Notes: generated by a model from the sequence alone, not told the origin. 64,000 nt of DNA from Garcia nutans (GCA_947685225.1 CANTUV010000039.1:35208001-35272000), one strand, 5' to 3'. Numbered from the stretch's first letter, positions 21,382 through 33,832 are shown. Numbers and translations are program-made.

Positions 21382-22143
21382 ATGGATGTAAACCAGCTAA
21401 GGGATATAATCGATGAGGTTGTTGAAGCTAGGATGGTCGAACTACAAGACCAATTGGTTGAAATTATGATGACCCAGTTGAATGAAATTGTGGAGATCAT
21501 CAATAATGCTGATAAGGCATCTCCCATTGACATAAGAAAGAGGGGAAAGGTAGCCTCAATGGAGAACATGTTCACTAATAGAGATCAGATGAAAAATGGA
21601 GGATCAATCCCTATTCTACAAGATTAGCCGAACCATATGCTGTCTGAATGGAACAATAGGAGCGGCTACCATCTCAAAGAGCAAAATCAAAAGAAAAGAA
21701 GAGGTGTTGAGAAAAGTGCAGCAACTGAACCAGCAAAGAGGAGTAAATTTTCAGACTTGGGGGAACCTTTGTCAAAAATGTTGGAGAATCTAATGAAGAA
21801 GGGACTGTTACAATCATTGACTCCTTGTCCTTTGCCTAATCCTTTTTCGCCTAACTTTGATATTAAAGCATTTTGCCAATTCCATCAAAGGCACACGAAA
21901 CGGACAACGTATGAAGTTGAGGCATGAGATAAGCCTAACACTAAGAATAAGCCTCTCTCTAAAATTGGAAGGGAGCCACCTCTTGCAACCTTCATGAAGA
22001 GTTTTATCATGTCATCTCATGATGATATGGATAGAGAAGCTGCTAAAGATGATGTACTACTAAACAAGTTTGGATTAACTATGGATGATGAAGCCATGAT
22101 CCTTAATGATGGAAAAAATCCTTGCCCTTATCTGTCTAAATGA
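21382..22143 (+). pseudogene. gag: Tat/Ogre-like gag remnant, element F
   Basis: One frame with two stops (TAG 21625-21627 and TGA 21925-21927) starting MDVNQLRDIIDEVV. The middle reads EPLSKMLENLMKKGLL then PCPLPNPFSPNFDIKAFC, the proline-rich stretch before the Cys/His motif of Tat-type Gag. The knuckle itself is damaged: after CQFH the His and Cys present in element K (CQFHQVQGHETDKC) are lost through a small deletion. The frame ends at 22143 with no protease following. The start was chosen because the first Met and surrounding bases are conserved in K (58968). Confidence 0.65.
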
Positions 22144-24500
22144 ATGAAGTATCTTTGACTCCAATTCAACGAACTTTCCTTAGCTTGAATGTTGCTTTCT
22201 TTAATATTTAATTTGAACAATTATGTTTTTCAAATTTGTTTGAATAAATTACTTTTATCAAAAATTTTGTTGGTCTTTGTTCATTTTGGTTCTCAACCGA
22301 TGAGGAATTTAGCTTGATGTTGATAAATTAATATATTTATGCATCATGACTCGAATGACTTTACTAGGTGAGGAAATTACTCTATAGCATTGAGTTGTGT
22401 ATGCTTACTTAGAGAGGGCTCCTGCATAATTATCTTTGTCTAGGTCCTAGTCAGTCTTAGAACATGCTTTGACAAACATTCGAGGTGAAATTGAACTCTG
22501 CTTATTTAAGAGAGAGATGATCTAGGCATTGCTTGGTTAACTAACAACTAGTATCTACCCTATTAAATATCAATCCCTAGTTGTCCCTTTGAGCCTTCAT
22601 AAAATTTTAGCTTTCTTTTCATTGGCTTACAAACCCCAACAACCTACCCTGAGCTGTTGTGATACTTTTGACAAGTCTTATGATCACTAAGACAAAAAGG
22701 TAAGAAGATCAAAGAAAGAAATGAATAGTCAAACCATGAAGATAATTGAAGTTCTCAAGACCATAAGGGTAGTTGAAGTTCTCAAGACCATAAGGGTAGT
22801 TGATGTTTTCAAGACCATAAGGATAGTTGATGTTCTCAAAATCATAAGGGTAGTTGAAGTTCACTTACTATCTCCAATATATCAAGAAAACATGAACATC
22901 AGAGTAACAAATGATTTATCCCTATTAAAGAAGATTTTTATTACTCCACTTATCCATTATTGGAAGCCCAAATTAGTACAAATAAGACAACTCTTTTAGA
23001 GCTAGAACCAAACAAAAAAAAAGAGAAGAAAAAAGAGAGAAGAAAAATAAAACCTAAAAAGGCGGTTCAGAAAGCCAACTGAGTTCTCTTTTACCTAAAG
23101 CAACAAAAGGCTTCCATTTGGGTTATAAGGACATTTTGACTTGAATTGGTCCAACCCAACTAAAGATTCGATCAAAATAAGAGAAAAAGGAGAAAGACCA
23201 TCCGGTTCTTAAAAGTTATGTACTTGATAGTCCTACAAGAAAGAAGGACAAAATGATAAAAGTAAGGAAAGAGAAAGAAAGCGAAGAGTAAGGAAAGAGA
23301 AAGAAAAGGGAAGAGTAAGAAAAATAAAGAGGAAAGAAAAGGAAAAAGATGAAAATAAATGAATTTAGGTCTTAAATTTTTTACAAGAGCAAAGACTGTC
23401 CTAATCAAGATCCAGATTAATGCCAAGAAGATAGAAGGAATTTAGAGTATAGCAAGATTGCCTCAAAGCTGCCTAAAATTCAAACAAGAAATTTATAGTG
23501 TGAGGGTTTGTCCATTGTGTCACATCAGCTCCTATCTCAAAATGGCCTTCATTTAACCCATGTCCCTCATAGACCTCATTTCAAGCCTATCAAAGACCTG
23601 TTGATCTCTCTTGGTAGGTAGAGTCTATTAGTGGAGATAGTTTGGATAAGCAGTCATATGAGATAGACAATATTTAAACTCAAATGAGACCTTTGGCTAA
23701 GTAATGTGTATGTGCCTATCTGAAGTGCAACAATTCTTGCTTAAATAGAAATAATTCCCTAGTTTAGTACAGTAACTAGGGTTGTAGTGTTATAGATATG
23801 TTAATTTGGAAAATCAAGTCCTGAGGTGTATTGACATTAATTTGGCAAAGCCAAAATTTGATTTCAAAATCAAAATTCCAAAAAAAAATTCAAAAAAAAA
23901 AAGGAGTTTTGTCATACAAAGCCGTCAAATTAAGGGAAGTATATTGGACCTCCAAAAGACACATTGGGCAAAGAAAATGATCATTGGCAAGGTCATGAAG
24001 AAGCTATCAACTAACATGCTGAAACATAGTTTAAAAAGGATGTATCCCTGACTCTGTAACTTGGGATCTCCACCACTCGTGTTTTCAACATCTTGAAGAT
24101 AAAAGCCAAAAATACAAAGCTTTCGATCATTCCAATGCAAGACTTGAACGAGCATCAAAAAGGAACCAATGAGAACACTTCTGCTGATCACCTCAGTCTG
24201 TGAGTCGATTGAACGACTGTAAGTATTATTCATGCATATCATGCATACATGAGCATATCACATCGCACTTTCTTGTCTTGTATTGCCTATTCCTTTTCAA
24301 AGTGAACAGCAAATACCTTGCAAAGTAAAGAATCAAAAGAAGATATTGAATCAAGGGGGGCATGGAAAGCCTATTTGCTCGTGGAAGCTCTAGTCATTTT
24401 ACAAAAGAAGAAATACGTGCTTGTGCGAAGAACTAGACGGCAAAAACATCAATCAGAGCCTGCATAGAAGGTCAGTCCAGCTAAAAGAGCTGAAGTCAGG
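22144..24500 (+). other. Non-coding middle of element F
   Basis: No gene seen in about 2.3 kb where pol would be expected. The region is nonetheless conserved with K (59775-61760), including CCTGAGCTGTTGTGA (about 22650), a purine-rich block (23010-23350) and AGAGTCTATTAGTGGAGATAG (about 23617), so it belongs to the element rather than to a later insertion. Confidence 0.6.
22738..22865 (+). repeat. 27-bp tandem repeat in element F
   Basis: About four to five copies of a 27-bp unit containing ATAAGGGTAGTTGAAGTT. The unit is a multiple of three, so an open frame passes through it (VEVLKTIRV repeated), but K has only a single remnant of the unit (about 60280), so the frame is most likely incidental. 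Confidence 0.8.
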
Positions 24501-24504
24501 GTAA

Positions 24505-25155
24505 AGGCCCAATTTCCAATGGATAAAGATCCATGTTTCAAGGGTAAAGACCTAATTTCCAATGGATAAAGATCCATGTTTCAAAGGTAAAGACCCGAAT
24601 TTCAATGGATAAAGATCCATATTTCAAGGGTAAAGACCCAATTTCCAATGGATAAAGATCCATGTTTCAAGGGTAAAGACCCAATTTCTAATGGATAAAG
24701 ATCCATGTTTCAAGGATAAAGACCCAATTTCCAATGGATAAAGATCCTTATTTCAAGGGTAAAGGCCAGATTTCCAATGGATAAAGATCCATGTTTCAAG
24801 GGTAAAGACCCGATTTCCAATGGATAAAGATCCATATTTCAAGGGTAAAGGCCCGATTTTCAATGGATAAAGATCCATGTTTCAAGGTTAAAAACCCAAT
24901 TTTCAATGAATAAAGATCCATATTTCAAAGGGTAAAGACCCAAAGTCCGAAGGATAAAGATCCTTGTTTCAAGGGTGAAGACCCGATTTCAAATGGATAA
25001 AGATTCATATTTCAAGGGTAAAGACCCGATTTCCAATGGATAAAGATCCATGTTTCACGGGTAAAGACCCAATCTCCAATGGATAAAGATCCATGTTCCT
25101 AGGTTAAAGGCTCAATTTCCAATAGATAAAGATCTATTTTTGGTTCGTAAAGACC
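24505..25155 (+). repeat. 43-bp minisatellite with paired hairpin motifs, element F
   Basis: Fifteen units of about 43 bp. Each contains two short inverted repeats with the same AAAG loop: GGGT-AAAG-ACCC and GGAT-AAAG-ATCC. Some variants change both arms together: the last unit has AGAT-AAAG-ATCT and the ninth GGTT-AAA-AACC. The array is absent from K. Confidence 0.9.
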
Positions 25156-25234
25156 TACAATTCATAAAAATGGAACAACCAGTTATGCCAGAATTCTCAA
25201 CTAATAAAAGGTCAATCAAATCGAATTCAATCTC

Positions 25235-25842
25235 GAGTCAAAGTATCCCAATCCAATTTAGGATCAAGTATCCAAATCCAGTTAGGATCGAGTATCCAAA
25301 CCCAATTTAGGATCGAGTATCCAAATCCAGTTAGGATCGAGTATCCAAATCCAGTTAGGATAGAGTATCCCAATCCAGTTTAGGATCGAGTATCTAAATC
25401 CAATTTAGGATTGAGCATCCAAATCCAGTTTAGCATCGAGCATCCAAGTCTTGTTAGGATCGAGCATCCAAATCTAATTTAGGATCGAGTATCCAAATCC
25501 AGTTAGGATCGAGTATCCAAATCTAGTTATGATCGAGTATCCGAATCAAGTTTAGGATCGAGTTCCGAATACAGTTTAGGATCGAGTATCCAAATTCAGT
25601 TACGATCGAGTATCCTAATTCAGTTACGATCGAGTATCCGAATCTAGTTTAGGATCAAGTATCCAAATCCTGTTAGGATCGAGTATCCAAATCCAATTTA
25701 GGATCGAGTATCCCAATCCAGTTTAGGATCGAGTATCCGAATCTAGTTAGGATCGAGTATCCAAATCCAGTTTAGGATCGAGTATCCGAATCCAATTAGG
25801 ATCGAGTATCCGAATCCAATTAGGATCGAGTATCCAAATCTC
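25235..25842 (+). repeat. 24/25-bp minisatellite, element F
   Basis: About 25 units of 24 or 25 bp, of the type AGTATCCAAATCCAG plus TTAGGATCG with or without one extra T. Each junction between units forms GGAT-CGAGT-ATCC, the same GGAT/ATCC arms as in the adjacent 43-bp array. Tandem repeats upstream of the 3' LTR are known from Ogre-type elements. Confidence 0.9.
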
Positions 25843-25929
25843 TTGGGTTTAGAACCCAAGTCCTCAATTGTCTAAAAAATTAAGTCTTATTGCTTTTCAC
25901 TCTCTTTCACTAAAGTCTCAGATCATTCA

Positions 25930-25943
25930 AGCAGGGGGCAAAC
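25930..25943 (+). other. polypurine tract, element F
   Basis: AGCAGGGGGCAAAC immediately before the 3' LTR start at 25944. Element K has AGAGGGGGCAAAG at about 61860. Confidence 0.75.
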
Positions 25944-28061
25944 TATAGACCCTTAATTTTTGACCTAGTCCGGTCCGATATATTTTAATTAGTCCAAAAT
26001 CATTTTTGTATTGTCCAATATATTTTAATTAGTCCAAAACAATTTTTGTTATCTTAATTAAATAATATTTACTTTAGTATTTAATTTTTATTAATAAAAA
26101 ATAAACAAATAAAAATAATAAACAAATAAAAATAATAAAAATAAAAATAAAAATCGGCGATGAAAAAATCATCGCCAAAAATCAGCGTGGGATGAAATGG
26201 CCCGCAGGCCAATTTTCGCCCGCAGGCCGCAGCCAGCTGCGGCAACTTTTTCGTCAGCGCAATTTTTCCGAAAACCAAATTCAATTAGGTTTCGGTTTCC
26301 TTTTCTTAATTAATGTTAGATTCCACGAATAAGTAAAAAATTAATCATAAAAATCTTCTATAAATAAGGACTAAAACAACACAAAAGAGGACAAGAGGTG
26401 AGATTGGAGACTGAAATTGAGGAGGAAAACTTTGAATTTTAAGAATTCCTTCTGGAAGTAAAATCTATCGGATTTTTGAGAGAGCAAACAAGCAATTTAA
26501 TTCATCAAAGGCAGCAAAGCTTGTCTTTGTTCTTGTTCATTCAAGAAGAAATTTTTGGTATAACCAACAAACGGAGGTATGAATGTCTAATTTCTTCACA
26601 GTAGCTTAAATAATTCAATTATCTCCTTTGATTCAAAAAAACCTAGAACTTTAATTTACCTTTTCTAAAACTTAAAAACCTTAATTCGTTTATTTGTTTT
26701 CCAAAAATCTTAAAATTGTTATTTTTGTTTCTTCAAAATCTCAAAACCCTAATTTGCTTTCCAATTTTTCAAAACCTTAAATTGAATCTGTTTCTTTCCA
26801 AAAACCCTAGAAAATATCTTTTTTGTTTCTATAAGCCTTAAATCATTTTGTTCATTTTCATAAAACTTCATAAAACTATAAATTGTTTCTCTAAATTCTA
26901 AAATAAAATATATTCTCGGAAAACACTAAACCCTAATTCAATTTTAGAATCAAGACAGTAACCTCAAACCAAATTATTCTAAGCCCTAGTTTTCTTAAAC
27001 CCTAATTCCCTTAAAACCTTAAACCCTAATTTTTCTATATCCTAATCTTTTAAACCTTAAAACCATATAAATTTAAATGTTATAATTCTACACAGTAAGT
27101 AATCGTAAATCATAAACCTAATGTTTTAAAGTGTTCAAATCCTAGTTTCATGATTTCACTTCTCAAACATTAATTTGGTTAATCAAAGAATTTTATCAAT
27201 CTTTTAAATTATAAAACTTTAATACATTTCAATTCCATTAAAACTCACAGTAGCTTAAACTCATAAATTCCAAAATCCTAAACACATTAAATAAAGAATC
27301 TTAAATAGAAACAGTAGCCCTAATTTGAATCTTTACTTGCTTTATTCAATTTTATATTTGACTATGCTTTAATTTATTTTCAATGCTTTATTGATTTATT
27401 TAAGTTCAATGCTTGATTATTTTAGTTTATCATCGATGAATGTTTATTTTATATTTTGATTGATATCTTTGATGAATGATTTATTTATGATGAATGGTTA
27501 TTTACTTTATTGATTTATTTAGATTTCCAAATGTTGTAAGAGGTATGTTTCTCCTTGGTGGGTACCTCATTAGTTAAATATCATGTAATTTAAATTGCTT
27601 TTCTATTTTAGAACCAATGTAAAGGAAATATTTTTTACCTTTCAGTGGGTGTCCTATTTAGGTATGGATTATGTAAGGGCATGTCTCCATCTTCGGATGG
27701 CTGTCCATTTATTTGTTTTGCTTGGACATTGTTTTGATTTTCAATATATTGATGCTTTATTTTAATTATTTTGTGTAATATGGATAATATTGTTATATTT
27801 AAGAATTTTATAATATTAAGACCTATAAAGGAGGCCGGTTCCAATGAATCGGGCGTTGTGGGGGTGCTGGGCCATTTCTCACCTTCCCCACACGTACTTA
27901 ACTTTCCGAACCCATTAAGGGGTTAGGGATTCCTTAGGAATCGAGTCATCCACCCCTTTTTTTCGGACTTAGGTCCATGTTCTCTAAGGCCCCGGGTCTA
28001 AACAGTGCCGAAGTCACAAGAACCATTCCACCGGGAGTGGGGGCAAAAATCTCCGTTCACG
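25944..28061 (+). repeat. 3' LTR of element F
   Basis: Begins TATAGACCC like the 5' copy and ends CCGTTCACG before the duplicate CTCTC. It lacks short pieces of the 5' copy (around 27945 and 28030) and differs by scattered substitutions. It carries the same telo-box cluster. Confidence 0.85.
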
Positions 28062-28079
28062 CTCTCCCCTTAAAGAAAA

Positions 28080-29510
28080 TTTATCCTTGAATTTTTACTA
28101 GTTTTAGATGAAAACAAATAAGGATATTGAGCAAGCATATCTTATTCTCTCTCCCAAGTTGCTTTTTTTATTGAATGATTACTCCATAAGACTTTCGCTA
28201 GAAGAATAACCTTGTTTCTCAACACTTTTTTCTCTAGGACTAAAATCTCAACTGGTTCTTCCGCATAAGTCAAATTTTCTCGTAATTCTACTGGTTGTAT
28301 TTAGAGTATATTTGAAGGATCACTTATATAGCTTCTCAATATGGATACATGAAAGATATCATGTGTTTGTGATAATTCTGGTGGTAGTACAAGTAAATAA
28401 GAAATAAGGCAGATCTTTTCCACAATCTTATAAGGCCCAATAAATCGAGGACTTAACTTTCCACATTTACCAAATCACACTACACCCTTCCATTGAGAGG
28501 ATTTTTAAAAACACTTTATCTCCCACATCATACTCAATATCCTTTCTCTTTAAGTCCACATAACTCTTTTATCTTTCTTGTATAATTTTTAATCTACTTA
28601 TGATTAGCTAAATTTTATCAGTAGATAATTAGACCAATTCTGGACCTACTAATTCTCTTTGTCCAGCTTCATTCCAACATACTAGAGTTCTATATTTTCT
28701 TCCATATAATGCTTCATAAGGTGTCATACAAATACTTGAATGGAAGATGTTATTGTAAGCAAAATCCATCAATGATAAATATTTATCCCAACTTCTTTTG
28801 AATTCCATGACATAAGCTATAAGCTTATTCTCCAAGATTTGAATAGTACGAAAAGACTGACAGTCAGTTTGTCGGTGAAAAGAAGTGTTGAAATTCACAT
28901 TTGTACCTGATGCATTCTGCATCCTAGGCCAAAATCTAAAAGTAAGCAATGGATCCTTGTATAAAACTATGGATACCAGAGCATCATGCAATCTCACAAT
29001 CTCTTTCATATAAATTTATGTAAGTTTATCTAAACAGAAATCTATCATGATAGGCAATAAGTGAGATGACTTTGTCAACTTATCTATAATCACCCAAATA
29101 ACATCATGACCCTACTGAGTATGAAGCAACCTGGAAACAAAGTCCATGGTAATGTGCTCCTATTTCCATTTAGAAATTGAAAAAAGATTGCAGAAGACCT
29201 GAAGGATGTTGATGTTCTACCTTAACTTATTAGCACACCAAACATTTTTCTACAAAGTCTACCACATCCTTCTTCATACCCTACCACCAATAGTTTTCTT
29301 TATGTATTTTATACATCTTGGTACTACTTGCATGTATAGAATATAGATAATAATGAGCTTCTTCCATTATCTCTCTTTTTAAAGAATCAACATTAGGTAC
29401 ACATAATCTATTACCAAGCACCAAAGTGCCATCTTCTCTAATAGAATAGTCTATATGAGTATCTGCTCTCACACCATCAATGATCTTCTTCATTTCTCTA
29501 TCTAGAACTT
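28080..29510 (-). pseudogene. pol: chromovirus integrase and C-terminal tail, broken
   Basis: Minus-strand end of the backbone element's Pol, full of stops and frameshifts. From 29500 leftwards it includes the HHCC region (ASSTKMYKIHKENYWW then KKDVVDFVEKCLVC). The core C-terminal half at 29009-28629 contains FHRQTDCQSFRTIQILENKL and TPYEALYGRKYRTLVCW, where the usual catalytic Glu of QSERTIQ reads Phe. The tail (28560-28080) resembles the chromovirus C-terminus that ends Pol in Tekay/Del-like elements. It cannot yield an active enzyme. Confidence 0.8.
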
Positions 29511-29639
29511 GAGTTTATCTAATTCTTTCTACTAGGATCAGACTAACTTTTAAAGTTGCTAATAATTCTCTAGAGTCATTCACCATCGAATTCATTCCCA
29601 AGGATCGTATATCAAATAACAATGGAAGTCGTATTGTTT

Positions 29640-30341
29640 TGACATGGAAAAGGCCACTATGAGATTTCTGACTTAGAGCATCAGCTACCACATTAGCCTT
29701 CTCAGGGTGATACTCTATAGTGCATTCATAATCCTTTAGTAACTCAAACCATCACCTCTATCTCTAGTTTAACTATTTCTGAGAGAGAAGATACTTTAAA
29801 CTCTTATAGTCTATGAATATCTACCACTTTTCTCCATAGAGATAATGCCTTTAAATTTTTAAAGTAAAACCACTATAACAAGTTTCAGAGCATGAGTAGG
29901 GTAATTAATTTCATGAGATTGAAGATGTCTACATGCATAAGCTATTACCTTTTCAGGTTGCATCAAGACACACCACATACCTTTTCGTGAAGCATCACTG
30001 TACACCATATAACCACCATTGCCTGAATGAGGAGTAACAACAGAAGCTGAAGTCAAACAAGCTTTTAGTTTTTCAAAGCTCTATTGGCATTCCTCAGTCT
30101 AGTTAAACTTCACATTTTTCCTTAGCTGTTTTGTTAAAGGTGATGCAATAATGGAGAAGTCTTATATAAAATGACAATAACACCCTGCCAAGCCTAAGAA
30201 ACTCCTTACCTCTGTAGGATTAGTTGGTGGTTCCCAGTTCATCACTGCCTCTATTTTTTTAGGATCAATATAAACTTCCTTTGCTGATAAAACATGAAAC
30301 AAAAATACCACTCTATCCAACAAGAATTCACATTTACTAAA
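29640..30341 (-). pseudogene. pol: chromovirus RNase H and RT C-terminal part, broken
   Basis: Minus-strand continuation of RT after solo LTR H. It reads KCEFLLDRVVFLFHVLSAKE and then DPKKIEAVMNWEPPTNPTEV and RSFLGLAGCYCHFI, the RT thumb and connection region, followed by RNase H with YSDASRKGMWCVLMQ and AYACRHLQSHEINYPTH. Several stops interrupt it. The RT half is joined to 32206 once H and its duplicate are removed. Confidence 0.8.
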
Positions 30342-32205
30342 TGTGAATTGAGAGTTTTGCCTCCTCTCCTGGTGGAATGGTTCTTGCGACTTTGGCACTG
30401 TTGGGCTTAGGGCCTTAGAGAATATAGGCTTAAACTAGGAGAAAATAAAGTCTCCAGCCGAATGGGCCAGGAATAAAGAAATGGGTGGATGACTTGATTC
30501 CTAAGGAATCCTCAACCCCCTATTCGGGTGGGGAAAGTTGGGTACATATGGGCAATGTGAGAATGACCCAACACCCCCATAATGCCTGGTTCATTAGAAC
30601 CAGCCTCCTTTTAAGGTCTAAATATTATAGGATTCTTAAATATCATGACATCATACATATTACATGTAGTTATAAAGTAAAATAAATAAAATGGGCACTC
30701 ATCCGAGGATGGAAACATGCCCTTACAATGTACAATGTCCAAAGTATAAGTAAATCTGAGGAAAAGAATAAAGCAAGGAAAAATAATATAACACATATGA
30801 AAATATTTAAATAATTAAAAGAAAATAAACAAACACATCTTAATATTAACCCATTAAGGAAATATAGGGTGCAACGACATGAGTCGCGCCTACAGCAGTC
30901 CCGCTAGCCGGTTAGTGGGGGGATCAAGGGGGCTTGCGAGGGATCGGGGGTAGCGCCCTCAAAAGGTGAATGAATTACAAAATAAGTTTTGTTGTGGAAT
31001 TAGGATAGTTGTGGGATTAGGTTATAATTCTCAATTAATGTTTAAATATGCAAGTTAGTGTTTTGAAATAAAACTAGGATTTTTGAATATGAATTAGGGT
31101 TTGAGATTAAAGTAGGGTTTTGGTTTTAAAAACATGCAAACTAGTGTTTTGAGGATTAAATTAGGGTTTTGTGAAATAAACTAGAGCTCTTGGATTAAAA
31201 AAAATGCAGGGTTAGAACATGTAATTTAAAACTAAACCTAATGGATTTGAGTTTTGAATCAAATTAAATCATATTATTAGGGTTCTCTTTATATTGAAAT
31301 TAATACTATTAATGGTTAGGCTACTAGATGTCTTAATATGTTATTATTCAAAGATGATGATGATTTAAAGGGTTTACATAATTATTGCAAGCTAAACTAA
31401 CTTACTGCGTGATGATATTCGAAAGTAAAATAGCTGCTAGATGAAACAATGAAAGCAGTAAACGTTAAAGACAATGATCAAGGATAACCTTAGTTAAGCT
31501 TAAATGAATTAAACAAGAAAACACACCTTTGTTTGTTATCTCCACCAAATTTAAGGAGATGGCCCAGCTTATTGCCTGAATCCACTAAGGTTTTGGCTGG
31601 AGGTTCAATGCAATCGAGGCAGTCTTTTAGTTCCTGCCTTTTGGATTGTTGTGTATATGTTTTGTTTCTTTTTGGCTGATCATTCTTAATTCATGTTATT
31701 TCCTAACCTCTATATTTATAGGAAAAAAGGGTTTAAAGCCCAAACCCTAGTACACTAATCCAACGGCTAATCGAAGATCGATCTTAATTAGGAAGTCTAA
31801 AATTACTTAGTAAAGAAAATTATACCCGGATTAAAAGACCATGGCAAATTAGGAATTGCCAATTCGCCATGGAACCCATACCATGGGGAATTGGCAAGGC
31901 CAATTTGTCATGGAGGCCCCCATGGCAAATTGACTGAGCCAATTCTTCATGATTTTATATTTAGGGTCCAGTCCAACTAGTTTTACATTTTAAAATTGAA
32001 TCGAACCTATTTTGGTCTTTAAATATTAAATTGGACTAGGTTTAGGGATTTAAAAATTAATCCAACTTACTTTAGTCCTTTTAAAACTGGACCAACCTAA
32101 TTCAAAGCTATAAAATAGGTTTAAGCTTTTAAAATCGGACCAAACTTATCTTGCCCTTCTTTAATTGGGATAATACTTGCTTAGGGCCAAAATTAAGGGT
32201 CTACA
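30342..32205 (-). mobile_element. Solo LTR H, Tat/Ogre-like
   Basis: A 1864-bp LTR inside the RT gene of the chromovirus. In sense (minus) it starts TGTAGACCCTTAATTTTGG and ends AATTCACA, resembling F at both ends, including the GTGCC...AAGTCGCAAGAACCATTCCACC block near the end. Target duplicates are CTAAA (30337-30341) and CTAAG (32206-32210), one mismatch. No primer site or coding sequence lies inside. The TTAGGGTTT motifs at 31094 and 31161 match the telo-box cluster of F. Confidence 0.85.
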
Positions 32206-32870
32206 CTAAGCTTGGCATACAACTGCTTACTCTTTAGGATATGTAATACAATTCTTAGGTGTTCCTCATGCTCCACTCTACTTAGAGAATATACTAGAAT
32301 ATTATCAATAAATACAATTATAAACCTATCCATATAAGGATAAAACACCCTATTCATAAAATCCATAAAAGCAGCTGGGGCATTGATTAGCCCAAATGGC
32401 ATTACTAAGAATTCATAATGCCATAGCGAGTCCTAAAGGTTGTCTTAGGCACAACCAACTCTTTAATTTTCAACTGATGATAATCAGATCGCAAGTCTAT
32501 CTTAGAAAAGACTTTAGCACCTTGAAGTTGGTCTAAATGATCACTGATGCAGGGCAAAGGATATTTATTCTAAATAGTGACCCAATTTAACTATCTATAA
32601 TCAATGCATAATTGCATGGATCCATCTTTTTCTCTTCATAAACAACATATGAGCTACCTAAGGTGAAATGCTAAGTCTAATGAATCCTTTATCCAATAAT
32701 TCCTGCAACTACACATTAAATTCCTTCAACTTCACATGAGCGATTCTATAAGGAGCTTGAGAAATAGGAGTTGCTCCAGGCTGAACATCAACCTCTTTAT
32801 CAGGAGCTAAACTTGGAAGCTCTTCTAGAAATACTTCTATGAATTCACATGCTATAAGAATATTCTCTAG
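32206..32870 (-). pseudogene. pol: chromovirus reverse transcriptase, N-terminal part, broken
   Basis: Minus-strand RT palm and fingers. The piece at 32402-32193 reads MPFGLINAPAAFMDFMN and then FIDNILVYS; the catalytic FIDD box has an Asp-to-Asn change in the second Asp. Further right, PISQAPYRIA and LQELLDKGFIRLS are readable between stops. Frameshifts occur near 32420 and 32560. The lineage is Ty3/gypsy from the MPFGLTNAPA-type motif. Confidence 0.85.
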
Positions 32871-32929
32871 TTTTTAGCCCTTCTAAATGTGAATCGACCA
32901 TATATGCCAAATATGCTTATCAATCCCTA

Positions 32930-33440
32930 CTTAATAACATTTTTGCTACCATAGAAGAAATCATAGTAGAGTGGGAAAATTTTTGCTCACCTTAAAAGAT
33001 AAGCTTAGAATCCCCAAGCTGATCAAACACTTCTAGCTTCTCATAATAATCAATGGTGGCATGATGTCGAGATAGCCAATCCATCCCTAAGATGACATCG
33101 TATTCTTGACAATGTAGAAAAAGTAAATCTACCAATAATTAACTTTCACCCACCTTAATCATGTAGTTCTTATACACATGCTCGCAAACCATGTGAGGCC
33201 CAATTGGAAAACTCACCACTAAACCACTATCTAAAGAACTTAAGTTCTCATCCATGTGAATAGCAAATGCATGAGATATAAATGAACGTGTGGAACCCGA
33301 ATCGATAAGAATATGAGTATCTTGACTAAAAATCGATTAAGATTACGAGGTTGGCCAACATTTAACAATCTAACAACTCGATTCCTAAAACCATAGGTAC
33401 TACCACAGCCTCTGCCAACTTGTACTTGTAAAGGCATAGT
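32930..33440 (-). pseudogene. pol: chromovirus aspartic protease, broken
   Basis: RVP-type protease on the minus strand: HILIDSGSTRSFISHAFAIH (catalytic DSG near 33290), later DVILGMDWLSRHHATIDYYE (near 33080), with at least two stops. The piece at 33437-33240 is read from the Arg/Gly-rich stretch before the protease in a shifted frame. Gag is essentially missing, since only about 380 bp separate the protease from the primer site. Confidence 0.75.
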
Positions 33441-33820
33441 TTGACAAAAATAAGTATATAAAATAGGTTAACTATGTGACATTCCTATATATAACATATA
33501 CTCATAAATAGCAACATATATATAATAATGTATTCTGACAAATTCCACTAATTCTTGGGCAAAGTATTTATAAAAAATTTTAGTACTTTTAATTATACGA
33601 CTGTGATGTTAATGTGACTAAAATGATATGCAAATGCAATTTAAGTTCAAAATATCATTTGACTCATGCATAATTCCCCCCAATATGCAGCATTAAAAGA
33701 TCTTTGCTCTTGAACTCGAGAAATTTGACAGATACACTAGAAATTGAAATGAGTATTTTATCCCTAGACACCGAGATTCCTATATGTCATCACATAAAAA
33801 TCTACAGAATTTATAACATA
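33441..33820 (-). other. Gag remnant or leader of the chromovirus
   Basis: AT-rich sequence where about 1 kb or more of gag is expected. I can read no Gag motif, so a large deletion has removed it. Confidence 0.4.
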
Positions 33821-33832
33821 TGCTATGATACC
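33821..33832 (-). other. primer binding site, backbone chromovirus
   Basis: Minus strand CGGTATCATAGC, two changes from TGGTATCAGAGC (initiator tRNA-Met), six bases from the LTR end at 33839. The position and partial match support this as the decayed primer site and fix the element's orientation. Confidence 0.65.

Larger units (their letters stand above)
18025..28061 (+). mobile_element. Element F: Tat/Ogre-like Ty3/gypsy, pol-less, complete ends
   Basis: 10,037 bp, flanked by CTCTC on both sides (18020-18024 and 28062-28066), with LTRs of 2185 bp (18025-20209) and 2118 bp (25944-28061). It has a tRNA-Arg-type primer site, a gag remnant, a long non-coding middle, three minisatellites and a polypurine tract. 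No protease, RT, RNase H or integrase motif is visible, so it is a large non-autonomous derivative. The internal part is homologous to element K (57793-61880), which also lacks pol. Both LTRs start TATAGACCC where the related solo LTR H starts TGTAGACCC. Confidence 0.85.

Noticed and set aside
22721..22999. A 92-codon frame with nine-residue repeats (VEVLKTIRV) as a possible repeat protein
   Set aside because: It is a 27-bp DNA repeat read in frame; the homologous element K has no such frame.
24505..25842. Centromeric or other genomic satellite
   Set aside because: Both arrays are short, lie directly upstream of the 3' LTR of element F and end at its polypurine tract, so they are parts of that element.
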